Below are positions 12,700 to 24,408 of a DNA stretch of 64,000 nt, piece by piece. Made by a program: the position numbers and the translations under genes. Location: assembly GCA_020466095.1 (NCBI GenBank), contig CM035806.1, positions 12,645,724 through 12,709,723 of the forward strand, given 5' to 3'. The stretch comes from Chlorops oryzae. Taxonomy: Eukaryota; Arthropoda; Insecta; Diptera; Chloropidae. Numbering within the stretch: position 1 is the first letter of the stretch; each line of letters begins with the position of its first letter. The notes below the pieces were generated by a model that saw only the letters and a list, made by a program, of their open reading frames with translations, did not search any database and was not told the origin of the DNA.

Positions 12700-12850
12700 C
12701 CCTATTATGGTTGTCGACTACTGATAGAGAATCGAAAAAGTTCTATCGTCGACTAAAATTTTTCATTTTCTAGTATGTGGAAAATTAAAAATTTTTGTCG
12801 AAGATAGATCTTTTTCGATTCTCTATCAGTAGTCGACAACCATAATAGGG
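12700..12850. mobile_element. 151-bp palindromic MITE
   Basis: The ends are long near-perfect inverted repeats beginning CCCTATTATGGTTGTCGACT and including AGAGAATCGAAAAAG. About 50 bp pair on each side around an AT-rich centre. There is no coding capacity. The superfamily is not assigned. Confidence 0.83.
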
Positions 12851-13419
12851 CTGATTATTTTAAAAAGTTTCTTTAACAGGTATAAACGCTTTTCTTTCAG
12901 ACTCCTTTTTCACCTCCTGCCCTGAAAGTTTCTTTCGCAAAATTCAATCGCAGCAAAATTTTTGCGCACTTCCGTGAAATTTCGATGGCTGGAGCAGGGA
13001 ATTAAGGTATAGATATGTCTTTATAACAGAAGAAAAAATAGAAGAAAAAATATAGCAAAACTAATAGCCCAAATTATGCTTTGACCCCTTGTATTGCTCC
13101 ACTTGTTCAGATGTCTTGGCTTTTATGGCTTTTGCCTTTTTAGCCAAAGTTTCCTCCATTTGTCGTTATTATTTTAGCCTATTCGCCTACCTAAGTATTG
13201 CGTCTATTAGGGTCTCTATCTCTCTTTCTCTGTCCGTCCGTCTGTCCGTATGTCTGTCTGAGTGTCTCTTTTTGCTCGGTTTATGAAACTAGTCCCACGA
13301 ATTCTCTTGCTTAATAGAGCAATTCACAATTTCTCGCCCGACCCCCCACACTCCAAACAACGTCGCGTAATTGACTGAGTTTGCTGAACCGAATGAAAAC
13401 TTTTTCCCGGCCTTTAAAC

Positions 13420-13453
<34 letters not shown>

Positions 13454-13977
13454 TGTGTATGTGTTCACAAACGACGAATGGAAAGTACTTACGGATTTGA
13501 TTGCGGTAATCAGTTTTGTTATGACGCTATAAATATGAACTTAACAAGCCCCATGCAGTGCTTGAATATATAACAGAATGCGTAGTAAAGACTTGCATAA
13601 GGACTTTATACACTTTAAGATAGTTTGACGAAATAGACAATCGAAAGTAATTTATTACGAAATCTATTTGACAGACAATCTCTGTCCGTACGAGCACAAT
13701 GGCGCAAATAGGCATCGGCATCGGTGGAGGTACCTACTCGTTGGGAACAGCTTTAACTGATTGGAGTTCATTTCTAATTTTCCTCTCAGCAGAGGTAAGA
13801 GGTTAAAAGCTCGTGTACACTGTGAAAATAATCGCTTTAGATTATCGTGCTCAGCCAAGGACGTCATCCCGGCAATGATGAAGGCTTCATATGGCTCGAT
13901 TTTTAATTTAATTCCACCATAAATGGAGGAGGAATGACCCTATCCTCCCACGTCAAATACGGTCTTTGTGATAAGCT
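12851..13977. other. Noncoding stretch with (GT)n and (GTCY)n tracts
   Basis: Contains a GTCCGTCCGTCTGTCC block near 13227-13260 and (GT)n at about 13422-13450. The GTCY block may be a relic of a Helentron-like repeat. No gene is recognised. Confidence 0.45.
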
Positions 13978-14254
13978 ATAAGTGGGACAGTCTGCCAGTT
14001 GTCTTACTCGTGTCCCCATGTGGATACGCATAGAAAATTTCATCAAGATAGCTCATATCCTGCGAGAAGAAACAGTGCCGTAGCAATTCTGTTTTGCGTG
14101 AGCGGGAAAAATTATTTTTCCAATTTGCGTGGGGGGGCAAAATTATTTTTTCAATTTTATTCATGGGCAAAAACAAAAATGCGTGGGGGGCAAAGCCCCC
14201 TCTTGCCCCTATGGTTGCTACGGCACTGAGAAGAAAAGTGTATTCGAACAGGCG

Positions 14255-14289
<35 letters not shown>

Positions 14290-14442
14290 GGACAGACAGA
14301 CGGACGGACATGTCTAAATCGAATCTCCTGGTGACGCTGATCATTTCTATATACATTTTGTATGGTCTATCTCGACTGGTTATGGGTGTTACACACAACC
14401 GCACAAACGCAATTTACCCTCGACACAGAGTGTATCGGATAT
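13978..14442 (-). mobile_element. Helentron-like repeat, 3'-truncated, with a nested MITE
   Basis: On the minus strand it starts with ATACACTCTGTGTCGAGGGTA and continues through ACACCCATAACCAGTCGAGATA, ATGATCAGCGTCACCAGGAG, a (GTCY)n block (about 14250-14310 on the plus strand) and GAGCTATCTTGATGAAATT. It is broken by the hAT-like MITE at 14073-14228. The 3' hairpin end is missing. Confidence 0.85.
14073..14228. mobile_element. hAT-like MITE with 8-bp target duplication
   Basis: Fourteen-bp perfect terminal inverted repeats CAGTGCCGTAGCAA. The direct repeat AGAAGAAA flanks it at 14065-14072 and 14229-14236. An 8-bp duplication with CAG-type ends fits the hAT superfamily. The interior has a GC-rich hairpin (GGGGGGCAAAGCCCCCT). 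It sits inside the Helentron-like repeat and so is younger than it. Confidence 0.9.
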
Positions 14443-16499
14443 AATTTTGACCTTTGGCAATATGTTGCTAAAAGATCATTGCATTCCATGCACAATGTTG
14501 CTTATATGCTTTCAATATTTCAAATTTAATCTTTTGAAAAAAAAAATTTAAAACATTTTCGCATTTTTTCTTTCAGTGTACACTGTACACATTTATTTTA
14601 TTACCCATGTAAATATGCTCCGTAATCGATTATTATGCTAACTTCCATTAACTAACGATTCCGTTTAGGCTACAACTCAATCAAAAACGCATTCGAATTT
14701 ACATCATCGCTTATGGGTGGAAACGGAATGAATGGGATTATGGAAAGACCACCGGGCGATGGTCGCGCCGGACAGAGCGTGTACGAATTGTGTCAGTTTT
14801 TCAACGTCAAGTTTTTCCATTGTGCCGTTTTTTATGGTGTTTTTTCTTTTTTTTTTTTCGTTCTCTTTTGCTTCCACCAGCAAAGCACGAGTATTTGAGT
14901 GGAAAACTGACAGTAGCAGCAGCCAAGTGAGGCTCTGGTAATGACCGTACAGCTTCAACGATTGTTGCGCTCAGTGCAGTGAATGGAATTTCGATTGCAG
15001 AAGTGAAATATAGTGAAATATTGATTTACAAATAAATAGTGGAGATATTTAGCTACAACAACAACAACAACAAAAATTATATGTAAAACAAAACTTTAAG
15101 AAAAAGCCTCTTTGAATCATTTGGCACGGAACGGAACGGAACAAGCTTTTCACCTGTTGCAACTGGAAGTTGAAAAACCTCAAGCGAAGTGCAGCCAAAG
15201 ATGCTTGCCAACTTGCTTCATCGCACACTAGCTCCATTTATACGAGCGTGAGAGCGTGTGTGTGTGTGCGCTGATAGATTAATGTATGTGTATATAGTAT
15301 TTAGGTGTTTGTGTTGATAATTGCTCGGGAAATATTTTTGTAATTTTTATTTTTTATTTTTTTATATGTACATATAAAGGTTTTCCCCCTTTCTTTCGTC
15401 GAGCACTTAAAGTTGCTGAGCTTTTTAAAGACGTAATTTATGGCCGATTTTGCACGTTGTTGGGCATGATTCGGTGATGCGTGCTGCAAACAAGCCCGCT
15501 TGGACAGACCGTGCTCATTTATCATGCATAGTTGAATTGCTTCATTTGGAAACGGGTCATTATGTGCCCTATTTGAGTTGGAAAATAGTGAGATACTTTT
15601 TTCGGTCTTTCTTTCGGCTCTTTTTTATATTTTTTTGATTCTGTTTGTGATGCCCAGAGCAGGCAGAGTTGGCAATTGAACAGGCTTGTATCGAGGAATT
15701 CAGCAGATTGCATTTCACAGACCGAGCTAAAAATACGAAAGTCTATTCCGATAGATATTTATTTCTTCTTTACGCTCTAGTTGTCCCCAATTTAGCAATA
15801 GGAAAATGCAAAAAAAAAAAAAAAAAAATTCGGCTAAATTCAATAGCTTCCCGGGGATAGTTGATGCTATCGGCTAATTGGCATTGCCAGTTGGTTGTGT
15901 GCATCATGCTGCTAAGAAGTATACTCGTTCGTTTTTCTTAACGATGAAAGATTCTTTTGAGAAAATCCAACATTATCTTCTTCAATTGCGAGCAATGAAC
16001 CTATGTATGTATGTGTGTATAGGTACATATGTATATGCAGTAAGTTTGAAAGTATTCTTCTGATTGACTCAAAAAATATGTTGGCTCTTTTCGAAACATG
16101 TTGCGACAGAGCTTTTCGAGATCTAATGCAAATAATATTGATTTGATTTTAATCATTTTAATTTGGGCCCTAATGGGCTCTCGAAAAGTAAGTTCGGTTG
16201 TGTTTTTGCGCGTCTTTCGGCAGGAGTAAAAGTTTGAGAGAGTTAAAAACCCCTTCCGGTAGAAGTTCTTCTAAGCCTAGTCCTACGCATTTCTAGTTTG
16301 ATAATCATTTACATTTTGAGTGAAGCTGGGAATCCCATTGTCCCCCCTATTAAAGCTTCAGAGTGTGAGACTTTAGAGTAGAGTAGAGTAGAGTGCTCTT
16401 CGAGCTTCCGTCAATTTTTTTGTTTTTTTTTTTGTCATTAAATGGAATTTTTGAAATTTTATAATTTGAAAAATTTTCGAGCCACTGATCTGTTGACCA
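14443..16499. other. Noncoding stretch
   Basis: Contains (ACA)n at about 15055-15073, a GT-rich patch near 15255, homopolymer A/T tracts, and short frames without recognisable domains. No gene is called. Confidence 0.4.
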
Positions 16500-16549
16500 A
16501 ATAAGCCCCCGAACAGTCCAATATTATACTCGTAAATTTTCGAAATCAC

Positions 16550-17578
16550 TTCCTCGAACCGACGGGTTTTCCTTTGGCGAAAAAATTTGAGTGAAAAAAA
16601 AACAAAGAAAAAGAAAATCGAGAAAGTACAAGAAAAAGTGTTGGTGTCGAGTGAAAACCATCAAAACATGTCCACGCTTGAGCACGCCCGTAACCTAACT
16701 AGTGACCACGGCTCGTTAGTTCTTCGCTTAGCACGTCGGCTTGCGTTGCGCAGCCTCTAAGTCTTAAGCCTGAGCCCAAGCCGACTTACTGTGAGCCTTG
16801 CTGTGGTTGTAAATCTGACAAGAGGTGCGAATTGCGCATTAAAATATCCGAGTTAAGTAGATCGACGTCCCGGCAGCATTTCGCATTGTGGAATATTGCG
16901 GCTTCAATTGTCCGTGTTGCATTGTTCGTTCGCTCGATCGTCCGTTCATTCGTTTGTTTGTTTGTTTGTTTGTTTACTTCGTTGGTGATGAGTGTTACAT
17001 AAGATGATCAGACCGACCGATCGCAGCGAAAGGCATATGGGACTAGGGGCTGGACTGTGTGATGTTGCTGCAGCAGTGTTGCCCGTTATTGGCTTAACCA
17101 GTTCATAATAGGCTATGAATTCGAACAATCAACGGAGAGCGTTACGCATGCGCTTCCGGAAATTCGTTCGCATCATTTAAACAAAATGAAAATGGAAATG
17201 GAGATTAAAGTCTGACAATGCCAATTGACATAGAAAACACTCGAAATTGTGAGTGCAAGTGAGGAGCAGTTGAACGGAAAGTTAAGTAAAAAGAAACGAA
17301 AAAACAAAAAAATTATCGTTTCGAATGAAATAAATAAATATAAATAAACGAACGAAATCGATAAAAGCGGAAATGCACTTAAAACACCATCACTGCCACC
17401 TTATGGCTGTATCCTTATTGATGACGATGCAATGATGTTGATGTTGATGATGATGATGACTATGCCGATTATGATGATGATGGTGGAACAAAGGCTGCAC
17501 GAATCGAATGTGAATGTTGCATTATCGCCGAGATTTGAATGAAATTATTGACAGCAGCAGCAGCAGCAGGCAACAAGA
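16550..17578 (+). promoter_or_regulatory. Possible 5' leader exon ending at a strong splice donor
   Basis: GC-richer than its surroundings, with CAG repeats (about 17553-17570) and GAT repeats typical of fly leaders, ending in AACAAGA followed by GTAAGTCAC (donor at 17579). It contains a 30-codon ORF with a good Kozak context (CAAAACATG, 16668-16760). It could lead the gene at 22.5 kb, but the joining exon is not identified. Confidence 0.3.
16668..16760 (+). CDS. Small ORF, 30 residues, possible uORF
   Basis: ATG in context CAAAACATG, close to the fly Kozak consensus. The product begins MSTLEHARNLTSDHG and ends in an Arg/Leu-rich run (LARRLALRSL). It lies in leader-like sequence upstream of a strong donor at 17579. 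It resembles no family I know and may be a regulatory uORF or chance. Confidence 0.2.
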   Translation: MSTLEHARNLTSDHGSLVLRLARRLALRSL

Positions 17579-17996
17579 GTAAGTCACTCGTGTATGTGTG
17601 TTTGTATGTATATTTTTTACGTTTTGTTTGCTCTTTGCCAAAAGCACTTCGATATTAGCTCGTTGAACTTGTTCGTGAGCTTTCAAATGCTAACCGAAAA
17701 CACTCGCACTCTCATATACAAAACAAACATGCATACGTACATGTAATAGATAAGTGCGCATGCGCCCGTTGTTGTGCTGCCATCGCTGCGCGAGGTCATG
17801 CGGCTTTAAGCGAACTCTTGTTCCTCTTATTCCCACGCAGTCTTTCTCTTTCTTTCGCCAAACATTGTTTCGCCTTCGAAGCGCTTGTAAAATTTATAAC
17901 TTCCAGCAACATTTTCAGCCGCATTCATTCAAGCAATTCAGCGATTAGCTGAGCTGCAACAACGAGTTTCACCAGCCACAGCGCTCTCGTATTTAA

Positions 17997-18143
17997 ATGA
18001 AAGTTTCCGCTGTCTGCCTTATTATTATCATCGTCGCATTAACGTTCAACGGTTGCTTTTTGTTGCTCTTGCTCCTGATTTTCGTAAAATTTTGCGCGGC
18101 AAAAATTCCATACAAATCGAAACAAAATTCAAATATTTTATAA
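17997..18143 (+). CDS. Small ORF, 48 residues, signal-peptide-like
   Basis: ATG in context TTTAAATG. The product starts MKVSAVCLIIIIVALTFNG, which looks like a secretory signal. A second hydrophobic run (CFLLLLLLIFVKF) and a basic tail (KIPYKSKQ) follow. It could be a micropeptide, the first exon of a spliced secreted protein, or chance in AT-rich DNA. No homologue is recognised. Confidence 0.25.
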   Translation: MKVSAVCLIIIIVALTFNGCFLLLLLLIFVKFCAAKIPYKSKQNSNIL

Positions 18144-18390
18144 AAAAAAATCTAATTCAATAAAACACCAAATGCCGTACTTGCCCAAAGGAGTAAGTCG
18201 TCCTGTGAAATTTTAATAATTTTTTTTTTTTTTTTTGTACGGATATGATCTTTTGCAAATGGCCAAATGGAAAAATGTGATAAAAGTGTACTGAAAATAT
18301 GAATGGAAAGAGAATGAGAATGAGAATAAAAATCGAAAAAAAAGAATCCAATCAGATCGACTGTGCAACATACTTGAATTTTTGTATCTA

Positions 18391-19108
18391 CACTGAGCGA
18401 AATTAACTATGATTTTTTTTAAAAAGGGCGCATTATTATTCACAGTCCTTTTGATTTTTGAGCAGAACAAACATTTCAAAAGAAAAACGGTTGAGTCAAC
18501 AACATTTTTGTTTTATTTGAAAGGAAATATGTTTAATTACATTTCTTTACGTTCGGTATAATTCTCATTTGTTTTATAAAATAGGACATATAACACATTT
18601 ATTCACCTTGGAACTTTTTAAGCATTGCGAAAGCAGTCAACGGAGTGAGAAAATCGAATGAAGTCCATCCGATGGCTATTTTTGGTGCTATGTTCAGCAG
18701 AGGGCTCTATGGCCATTTGCTTTGAACGTTAAATAAATATTGGTTAAAAGAAAAAAGTTAAAAATAAAAACGAAAATATGACCTCAAGCTCAAACAAAGA
18801 AATATATGTCGTTAAATAAATTTGTTTTGAAATTTCCTCTTTTATAGGTATTTTAGAAAATTTTTTCTTATTTTAAAAATTATCTTGTCATTTCAATTAT
18901 GTCTGTGGTTAGTTAAACAATTGAAATTTAAATTCATTTTTGAAAATTATCATATCAATTCAACCTGAAATATGATTGATTCAAAAGGAAAATCTTTATT
19001 TTTGCCAACAAGAAAAATTGTTAAAATTAAAAATATTCCTTGTTGAAGCCGTTTTGTATGTTTTTCCTTTTGATTTAACCAGTTTTCCGATTAATTTTTT
19101 TCTCTGTG
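18391..19108 (+). mobile_element. TA-flanked TIR element, family 'CACWGAG', copy 1
   Basis: Begins CACTGAGCGAAATTAAC and ends in the complement of CACAGAGAAAAAAATTAA, with TA on both sides (18389-18390 and 19109-19110). A second copy lies inverted at 47646-48303 and aligns along most of its length, for example CACAGTCCTTTTGATTTTTG and TGCTTTCGC..GTCAACGG. A short frame with sequence KIKRTVNNNAPFLKK occurs in both copies. No transposase is seen. Confidence 0.82.
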
Positions 19109-20159
19109 TATTAACAGTTGCTGAAATATGAAAGATCTTAATGCATGCGTACGCCATCTAACAGTTGTAACAATTAAATGAGGGAACAAATTTTCAAATA
19201 ATTTGAAATTTTTACATTTTTTTATTATGAGATTTCCGGGTGACATTAGCTCGTCCAAATTAGAAGAAGACATCTTGATTGATTTCCGGCTCATGTGGTG
19301 TTCTCACTCGTTTCAATTCGATGCCATAAATATACCTTAAAATTGAGGAAAATGGAAAATGGATTCGTTTGCGTTCCCTGCTTTTAGCTTTTTGGCTTTA
19401 ATTTTCAGAGAGTTAAAATTTTTTTTTTAGTACCATGCAAGGATGTTTTGAATATTGAAAGGCAGCGTTGCAGTTTGGGGGAAAGATCCAAAACCGCCAA
19501 TACTTTTGACTGTTGATTTGGATAGTTCTCGTTTGGGTGATAAATTATGATTTTCTTATTTGATCCTCAAAAGGTCAATCTTTATGCAATTCGCAATTGG
19601 GGTACATTTCCCCTTTGAAAATATTAAGCAATATGAAAAGCTCTAAGATCATTGATAGACAGCAACATCAGGAAATCATCAGGATATTTGGTGGTATTCA
19701 AAACGAGTCAACAGTGAAGACGTGGAAGAAGAAAAAAAAAACCTATTTTTTGAAGGTCAAAAAATTATTCTGGCTTCTAGCTGTTATTTTTTAAAATCTT
19801 ATATTTAACTATTAAAATGATTTGGTCTTAGCAGCGCTTGGAACGAGTCGCAACATGATGAAATAAGGCTATTGCCGGTAACCGTGGACGACACATGCGA
19901 TTGAGTTGGAATAATTTTTTGAAATGTTTTGATTTTTTCTTTTGTAGAAGTTAATTTTATAGATAGAGATGAGGTTGGTTGATTGGGCGGAAAATGTAGG
20001 ACTTTTTAGGCGAATCTATGAATAGTTTTCCTTAGCCCCAAATAGCGAATATTTACTCCAATATAGAACTTTTTACGAAAGGTTGTCATGCCTATAGGGC
20101 TAGTGGTTCAGGCCTTGGGGAAATTTGAACATTTTCACTCAGTTTAGTTTCAGTTCTGC
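19109..20159. other. Noncoding stretch
   Basis: AT-rich. Short frames carry no recognised domain, and no repeat structure was identified. Confidence 0.4.
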
Positions 20160-20163
20160 TTAA

Positions 20164-20448
20164 CCCTCTGCAGCTGACCTCGTAGTCCGGCAGACCCCGC
20201 AAAACATAAACAATTTGCGAGCTTTTGTAAATTCCAAAGGTACGATCCCTGTGCTCTCTTAAAATAATACCTTTTTTATTTCAAAATTTTATTCTTTTTT
20301 ACCTTGAAAGCTGTTTGCTCTTATAAGAAATAAGGCCAAGAATGCGCCAGCTGGGAATCTCAAAAAGAAAATCGGTTTAGAGATGAGACGTCGGTTGGAC
20401 CCCACGTCAGTTATATTGTTTAAATTAGACCACGTCAGCTGCGAAGGG
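20164..20448. mobile_element. piggyBac-like MITE flanked by TTAA
   Basis: The ends read TTAA-CCCTCTGCAGCTGACC and GTCAGCTGCGAAGGG-TTAA. TTAA duplication plus CCCT ends are the hallmark of piggyBac elements. It is 285 bp with no transposase. The inner motif CCACGTCAG is repeated. Confidence 0.8.
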
Positions 20449-20473
20449 TTAACTCAATTATTTCATATATGGG

Positions 20474-20911
20474 TCAAAATTCTTTTTAATGCCTAAATAT
20501 CTGTATAGTATATGTCAATGAAATGCAGTTTCGATGAAGTAGCAAACCACATTAATAACAAATTGATTTGATTGAACAAAAAATTTATTTATAACAAACT
20601 AAAACACTCTTGTTGAATTGAAAAAAATCAAATAACACCAAAACTCCATTTTGCTTACTCGCAAATTAAAGTAACATTGTTGTCTTTTTTGGTAAGACAA
20701 CACAAGAGATGACAACAATGTTACTGTAATTTGCGAGTAAACAAACTTGAGTTTTGGTTTAATTTGATTTTATTCAATTCGACTAGAGTATTTTATTTTG
20801 TTATTAAACATTTTTTTGTTAAAAAATTTTTTTTATTAATTTAGTTTTCTCCTTCATCAAAACTTTATTTCATTGGCAGGGACAGAGTTTAGGCATTAAA
20901 AAGAATTTTGG
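20474..20911. mobile_element. About 440-bp palindromic foldback element
   Basis: Imperfect palindrome centred near 20692. The outer pair is AAAATTCTTTTTAATGCCTAAA with its complement. The inner pair is GCTTACTCGCAAATTAAAGT and GTTTACTCGCAAATTACAGT (complement), then AACATTGTTGTC. It lies directly next to the piggyBac-like MITE. No coding content. Confidence 0.78.
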
Positions 20912-21948
20912 AATTTCATATTTATTATTTTAAAACGTAGATTCCTAGTGTAACAAGGCCATAAATCTTAAACACACATTAGTCACAATACCATCAATAT
21001 TGCAGGGAAACGATTTCTTATAGACGAGGAATACTTTCACCCAAATAAATTCAGTGGGTCGAAGGATAGAAATGACTAGAGCTCGGATTTTGAAAATTTT
21101 GAATTTTTTTGAATTTATTTTAATTTTTTTGCATTTAACTGTGCTTTTTGAATATTTTATTCACTGAAGTAGGCGTTTTTTGTTAATTTGACAATTCAAC
21201 CGTTTAATAGGCATACTAAATCAAACTAATTTGCAATTTTTGACTGTGAATTTTTTGCATTTTTTTGAATATTTTGAATTTTTTGCATTTTTTTGAATAT
21301 TTTGATTTTTTTTTAAATTTTTTTAAATTTTTTTTTAATTTTTTGCATTTTTTTTTGTTGAATAGTTTTGAATATTTTTTCATTTTTTACAAAATTGTTT
21401 TGAATTTTTTTTGAATTTTTTTTTCATTTTTTTACATATTCAAATTCCGAGGCATAGAAATGGCATATAAATTTTGTTATATATTTATGAATTTTTCTTT
21501 CGCTTCCCAGGAAAATATGTAGGAGCAAAGCCAAAATCGAGCAATGAAAGAGTAATGACTTCTTCATCGATTCGGAGCAATACGAAAATGGAAATAAAAT
21601 AAAATTCCATTTGATCTTAAACTTATAAACGAAAAGAATGTTAGACTTTCAATTTGGCAAACACGATGTCGATATGGGTGATCACTGGACACGATATCGG
21701 GAGTTCTGAGGTTCAAATCCCATAACAGGGACAATCAAAAGCGAGAAATTTGACAATAAAAAAAAGAAGATATTTGAAATTAAATAAATCAATAATCGAA
21801 TATTTTTTCGCGGGATAAGAAACATTCATCCAGTTCCACTCTCAGGAGATGAAAAATATTAATCCATTTGTGCTCTTTCAGGAGCTAAATGTTATTGATC
21901 CCTTTGTGATTTTTCCGGAGATAGAAAAGGTTACTCCCTTTGCGCTAT

Positions 21949-22000
<52 letters not shown>

Positions 22001-22521
22001 CGCCATTTCGCGGTCGAAAAGGATACTCTTTTTGATCTTCTTTAGGAGCTCAAAAGTATTACTCGCCTGTAAGGACATTCAATGCTAAAAAGGAGCACAA
22101 AATGCATGAAGCTTGTATTATACATTGCTCCAAAAGGAGCACTCCAATATTAATCTTTGGATGACCCCATTTTTTACGGGGAATTTCCAACAATTTAATG
22201 CTCCTTGCCGTCTCTGAAGCGGAATATTTTTTACCGTTCCCCATTTAAAAGTTTTTTATTTTGATTTTTATTTTGATTTTTTTGTTTTCTTATTTTTTTT
22301 TTTTTTTTAGAAACATTCTCGAAAACTGCTGTAAATCGAGAATTCCTGAAATGCTGCACCATCGATTTGCATATTACAATTTATTTACTCGATTTTACTG
22401 TAATTGAAATTCACCGGCTTTTTTTATTGGGCAATTTTCAATGTTTGCAACAAGCTCTAATGTAAAATATGCATATGTATGTCAGTCTGTACTACTTTTT
22501 TGTTTTCTTCATACATTATAG
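20912..22521. other. Noncoding stretch with (CT)n and a tRNA-like fragment
   Basis: T-rich patches of GAATTTTTT type at about 21085-21430, a tRNA-like B-box (GGTTCAAATCCC) near 21711, and (CT)n at about 21952-21996. A pyrimidine tract and AG at its right end (22520-22521) precede the coding exon of the secreted-protein gene. Confidence 0.45.
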
Positions 22522-22939
22522 ATCTTCACAATTCTTTTCATCATTTCCATGGCATGTGCATTGAGTGAAAGCTATCCAACCAAGGAGAAACTGAAGTAAG
22601 TCTATAATGTAATATATATACAAAAAAATAACCCCCGTCCACCTCGTTGAACATTGTGTGTGTGTGTGTGTGTGTGTGTTGAATTCATGATTTATTATCG
22701 TTCTTTCTGTTAATTTCAGAATTCGTATACACGTGCCGGTTAAACACCATACACACATACATACGAAGACGATTATAAAAAAGGTTCCAATGCCAATACC
22801 CGTGCCCATAAAAGAACATCCCGAGCCGAAGAAATATCATCGCCATCATAAAATCGAAGAAGAAGAAGAGGAAGAGGACGACTTCGAAGGATATGATTAT
22901 CCAAAGAAGAAGCGGCGTATCCGGCATCCATTCATTTAA
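22522..22939 (+). CDS. Small secreted His-rich, acidic/basic-tailed protein (first exon missing)
   Basis: Two exons, 22522-22595 and 22720-22939, with donor GTAAGT and acceptor TTTCAG. The exon starts in phase 0 with a signal-peptide core (IFTILFIISMACALSES), so the initiator (probably a short Met-Lys exon, as in many insect secreted and cuticle genes) lies upstream and was not found. After likely cleavage near ACA/LSE the mature chain has a His/Val/Ile-rich part (HVPVKHHTHIHTKTIIKK), a Pro segment (PMPIPVPIKEHPEPKK), a run of seven Glu and two Asp, and a basic tail (KKKRRIRHPFI). About 97 residues are visible. I recognise no named family; a cuticle, matrix or peptide-precursor role is inference. 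A (CAGC)n tract follows in the 3' UTR. Confidence 0.72.
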
Positions 22940-22984
22940 GAGTAAAAGCGACACGAACAGTCACAATCATCGGGATGAAGTGGG

Positions 22985-22985
<1 letters not shown>

Positions 22986-23034
<49 letters not shown>
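22986..23034 (+). repeat. (CAGC)n microsatellite in the 3' UTR
   Basis: About 12 tandem CAGC units begin 46 bp after the stop codon of the secreted-protein gene, so they probably lie in its 3' UTR. Confidence 0.9.
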
Positions 23035-23099
23035 ACCGGCTCAGCAGCATTGCAGCATGGTTCGGCTTATTGGATTTTCTCATGGAAATTCAATAGTTT

Positions 23100-24408
23100 A
23101 AGGCTCCGTTTTTTTATGTGTTCATTTTCGTACATACATATGTAAGCTTAGGATAGGTTTTTTGTTTTAAGTTTTGTTTGTATTAATGTGAAAACAATAT
23201 GAAAATATGAAAATGAATTATTTTTTCCATGAATTTCATATGAGTCCTTGGCCGCCCGCACATTGCTTTTTTTTTTTTTTGTCGGTCCAGGAACGTTCAA
23301 TTAAAAGGCCCCTTAAAATCATGTAAGTGTACAATTTGGGAGATTCGATGAACTTTCCCCCACTTAAGATTTCGATTTTGTTTGTTTTTGTTTTTAAATT
23401 TTCTCGTTTTCTTCGTCTTTTCCGTCTCCTTCTTCTCATTGCTTTGACACCACACAGCACGCCGCAATTTGTCAAAATAATCAAATTGTTCTGAAGGGGT
23501 CTGCCTGCTTTATCAACGAAGACGCCTACTCGATTTCCTCTGATTGTTTACAAAATGTCGCATGTGATTGATGGGATGGCATATATGTATGTGCTTTCGA
23601 AAATGCAAATAAATAGTTTTTTCAGCCGATAAAGCGCAGCCGAAGAGGGTGCCTGGCTTTGTTAAAAGACATGCCGGCGCTTCGAGCTATCAAGTGGAAT
23701 CGATGCGGTCGGAAAGGCTGCGGTCGGCAGGCGTTAATCAATGATTTGAACTATAATTGGATATGGTCTCGGACATGACCTTGTCGGTCAATGCGACTGG
23801 AAAAGCAAACACGAAATCATACAGTCAACAATTACTTTTAAATGGAGGGTGTTTTTTGTTGCCTTCATTTGTTTCATTTCATTTTATTTGTTGTCAATTA
23901 TAAGGTTATTTATTATTTATCAATTTTGAAATGTTGGACAAATTGCAATTCAAATATTTCGCTCTTTAACTCGCATCGTTATGGTCGCGTTGCGAGAATA
24001 GTGCGAAGAAAAGGAAATTTTTTCTTTTGTTTTTTTTTTTTTTTTTGATTGAGAGAATTCGAGAGAAAGCACGTGCTGAGGATGTAAACAAAAACTCAAA
24101 GATAAACAAAATCGCGTTCTTGCAGATAAACATGGGAGTTAAAAACGAAAAATGAAAAATGAAAATTGAAAAACGAAAAAAAAAAAAAATAACGAAGAGA
24201 GACAATCCAGTTGAAGACAGTCAGGGCGTAAGTGTGTGTGAGTGCTTGTGGGTGAGCACGTCCATTGCACATATGTATGTACATACACACATTCATTGGC
24301 ATTGCTTGTGTGAGTTTACATGTGGACGTGTGTGTGAGCTTTGAGCATTTTTTCGGTTTGAAAAAAAGGAATGAAAATCTGATTTTATTTTCTTTTATTT
24401 GATTTTTT
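23100..24408. other. 3' flank of the secreted-protein gene and noncoding DNA
   Basis: T-rich. AATAAA near 23608 is a candidate polyadenylation signal. No recognised gene. Confidence 0.4.

Noticed and set aside
22907..22936. C-terminal IRHPFI as an angiotensin-like peptide
   Set aside because: Five or six residues of similarity across distant phyla is not evidence of relationship.
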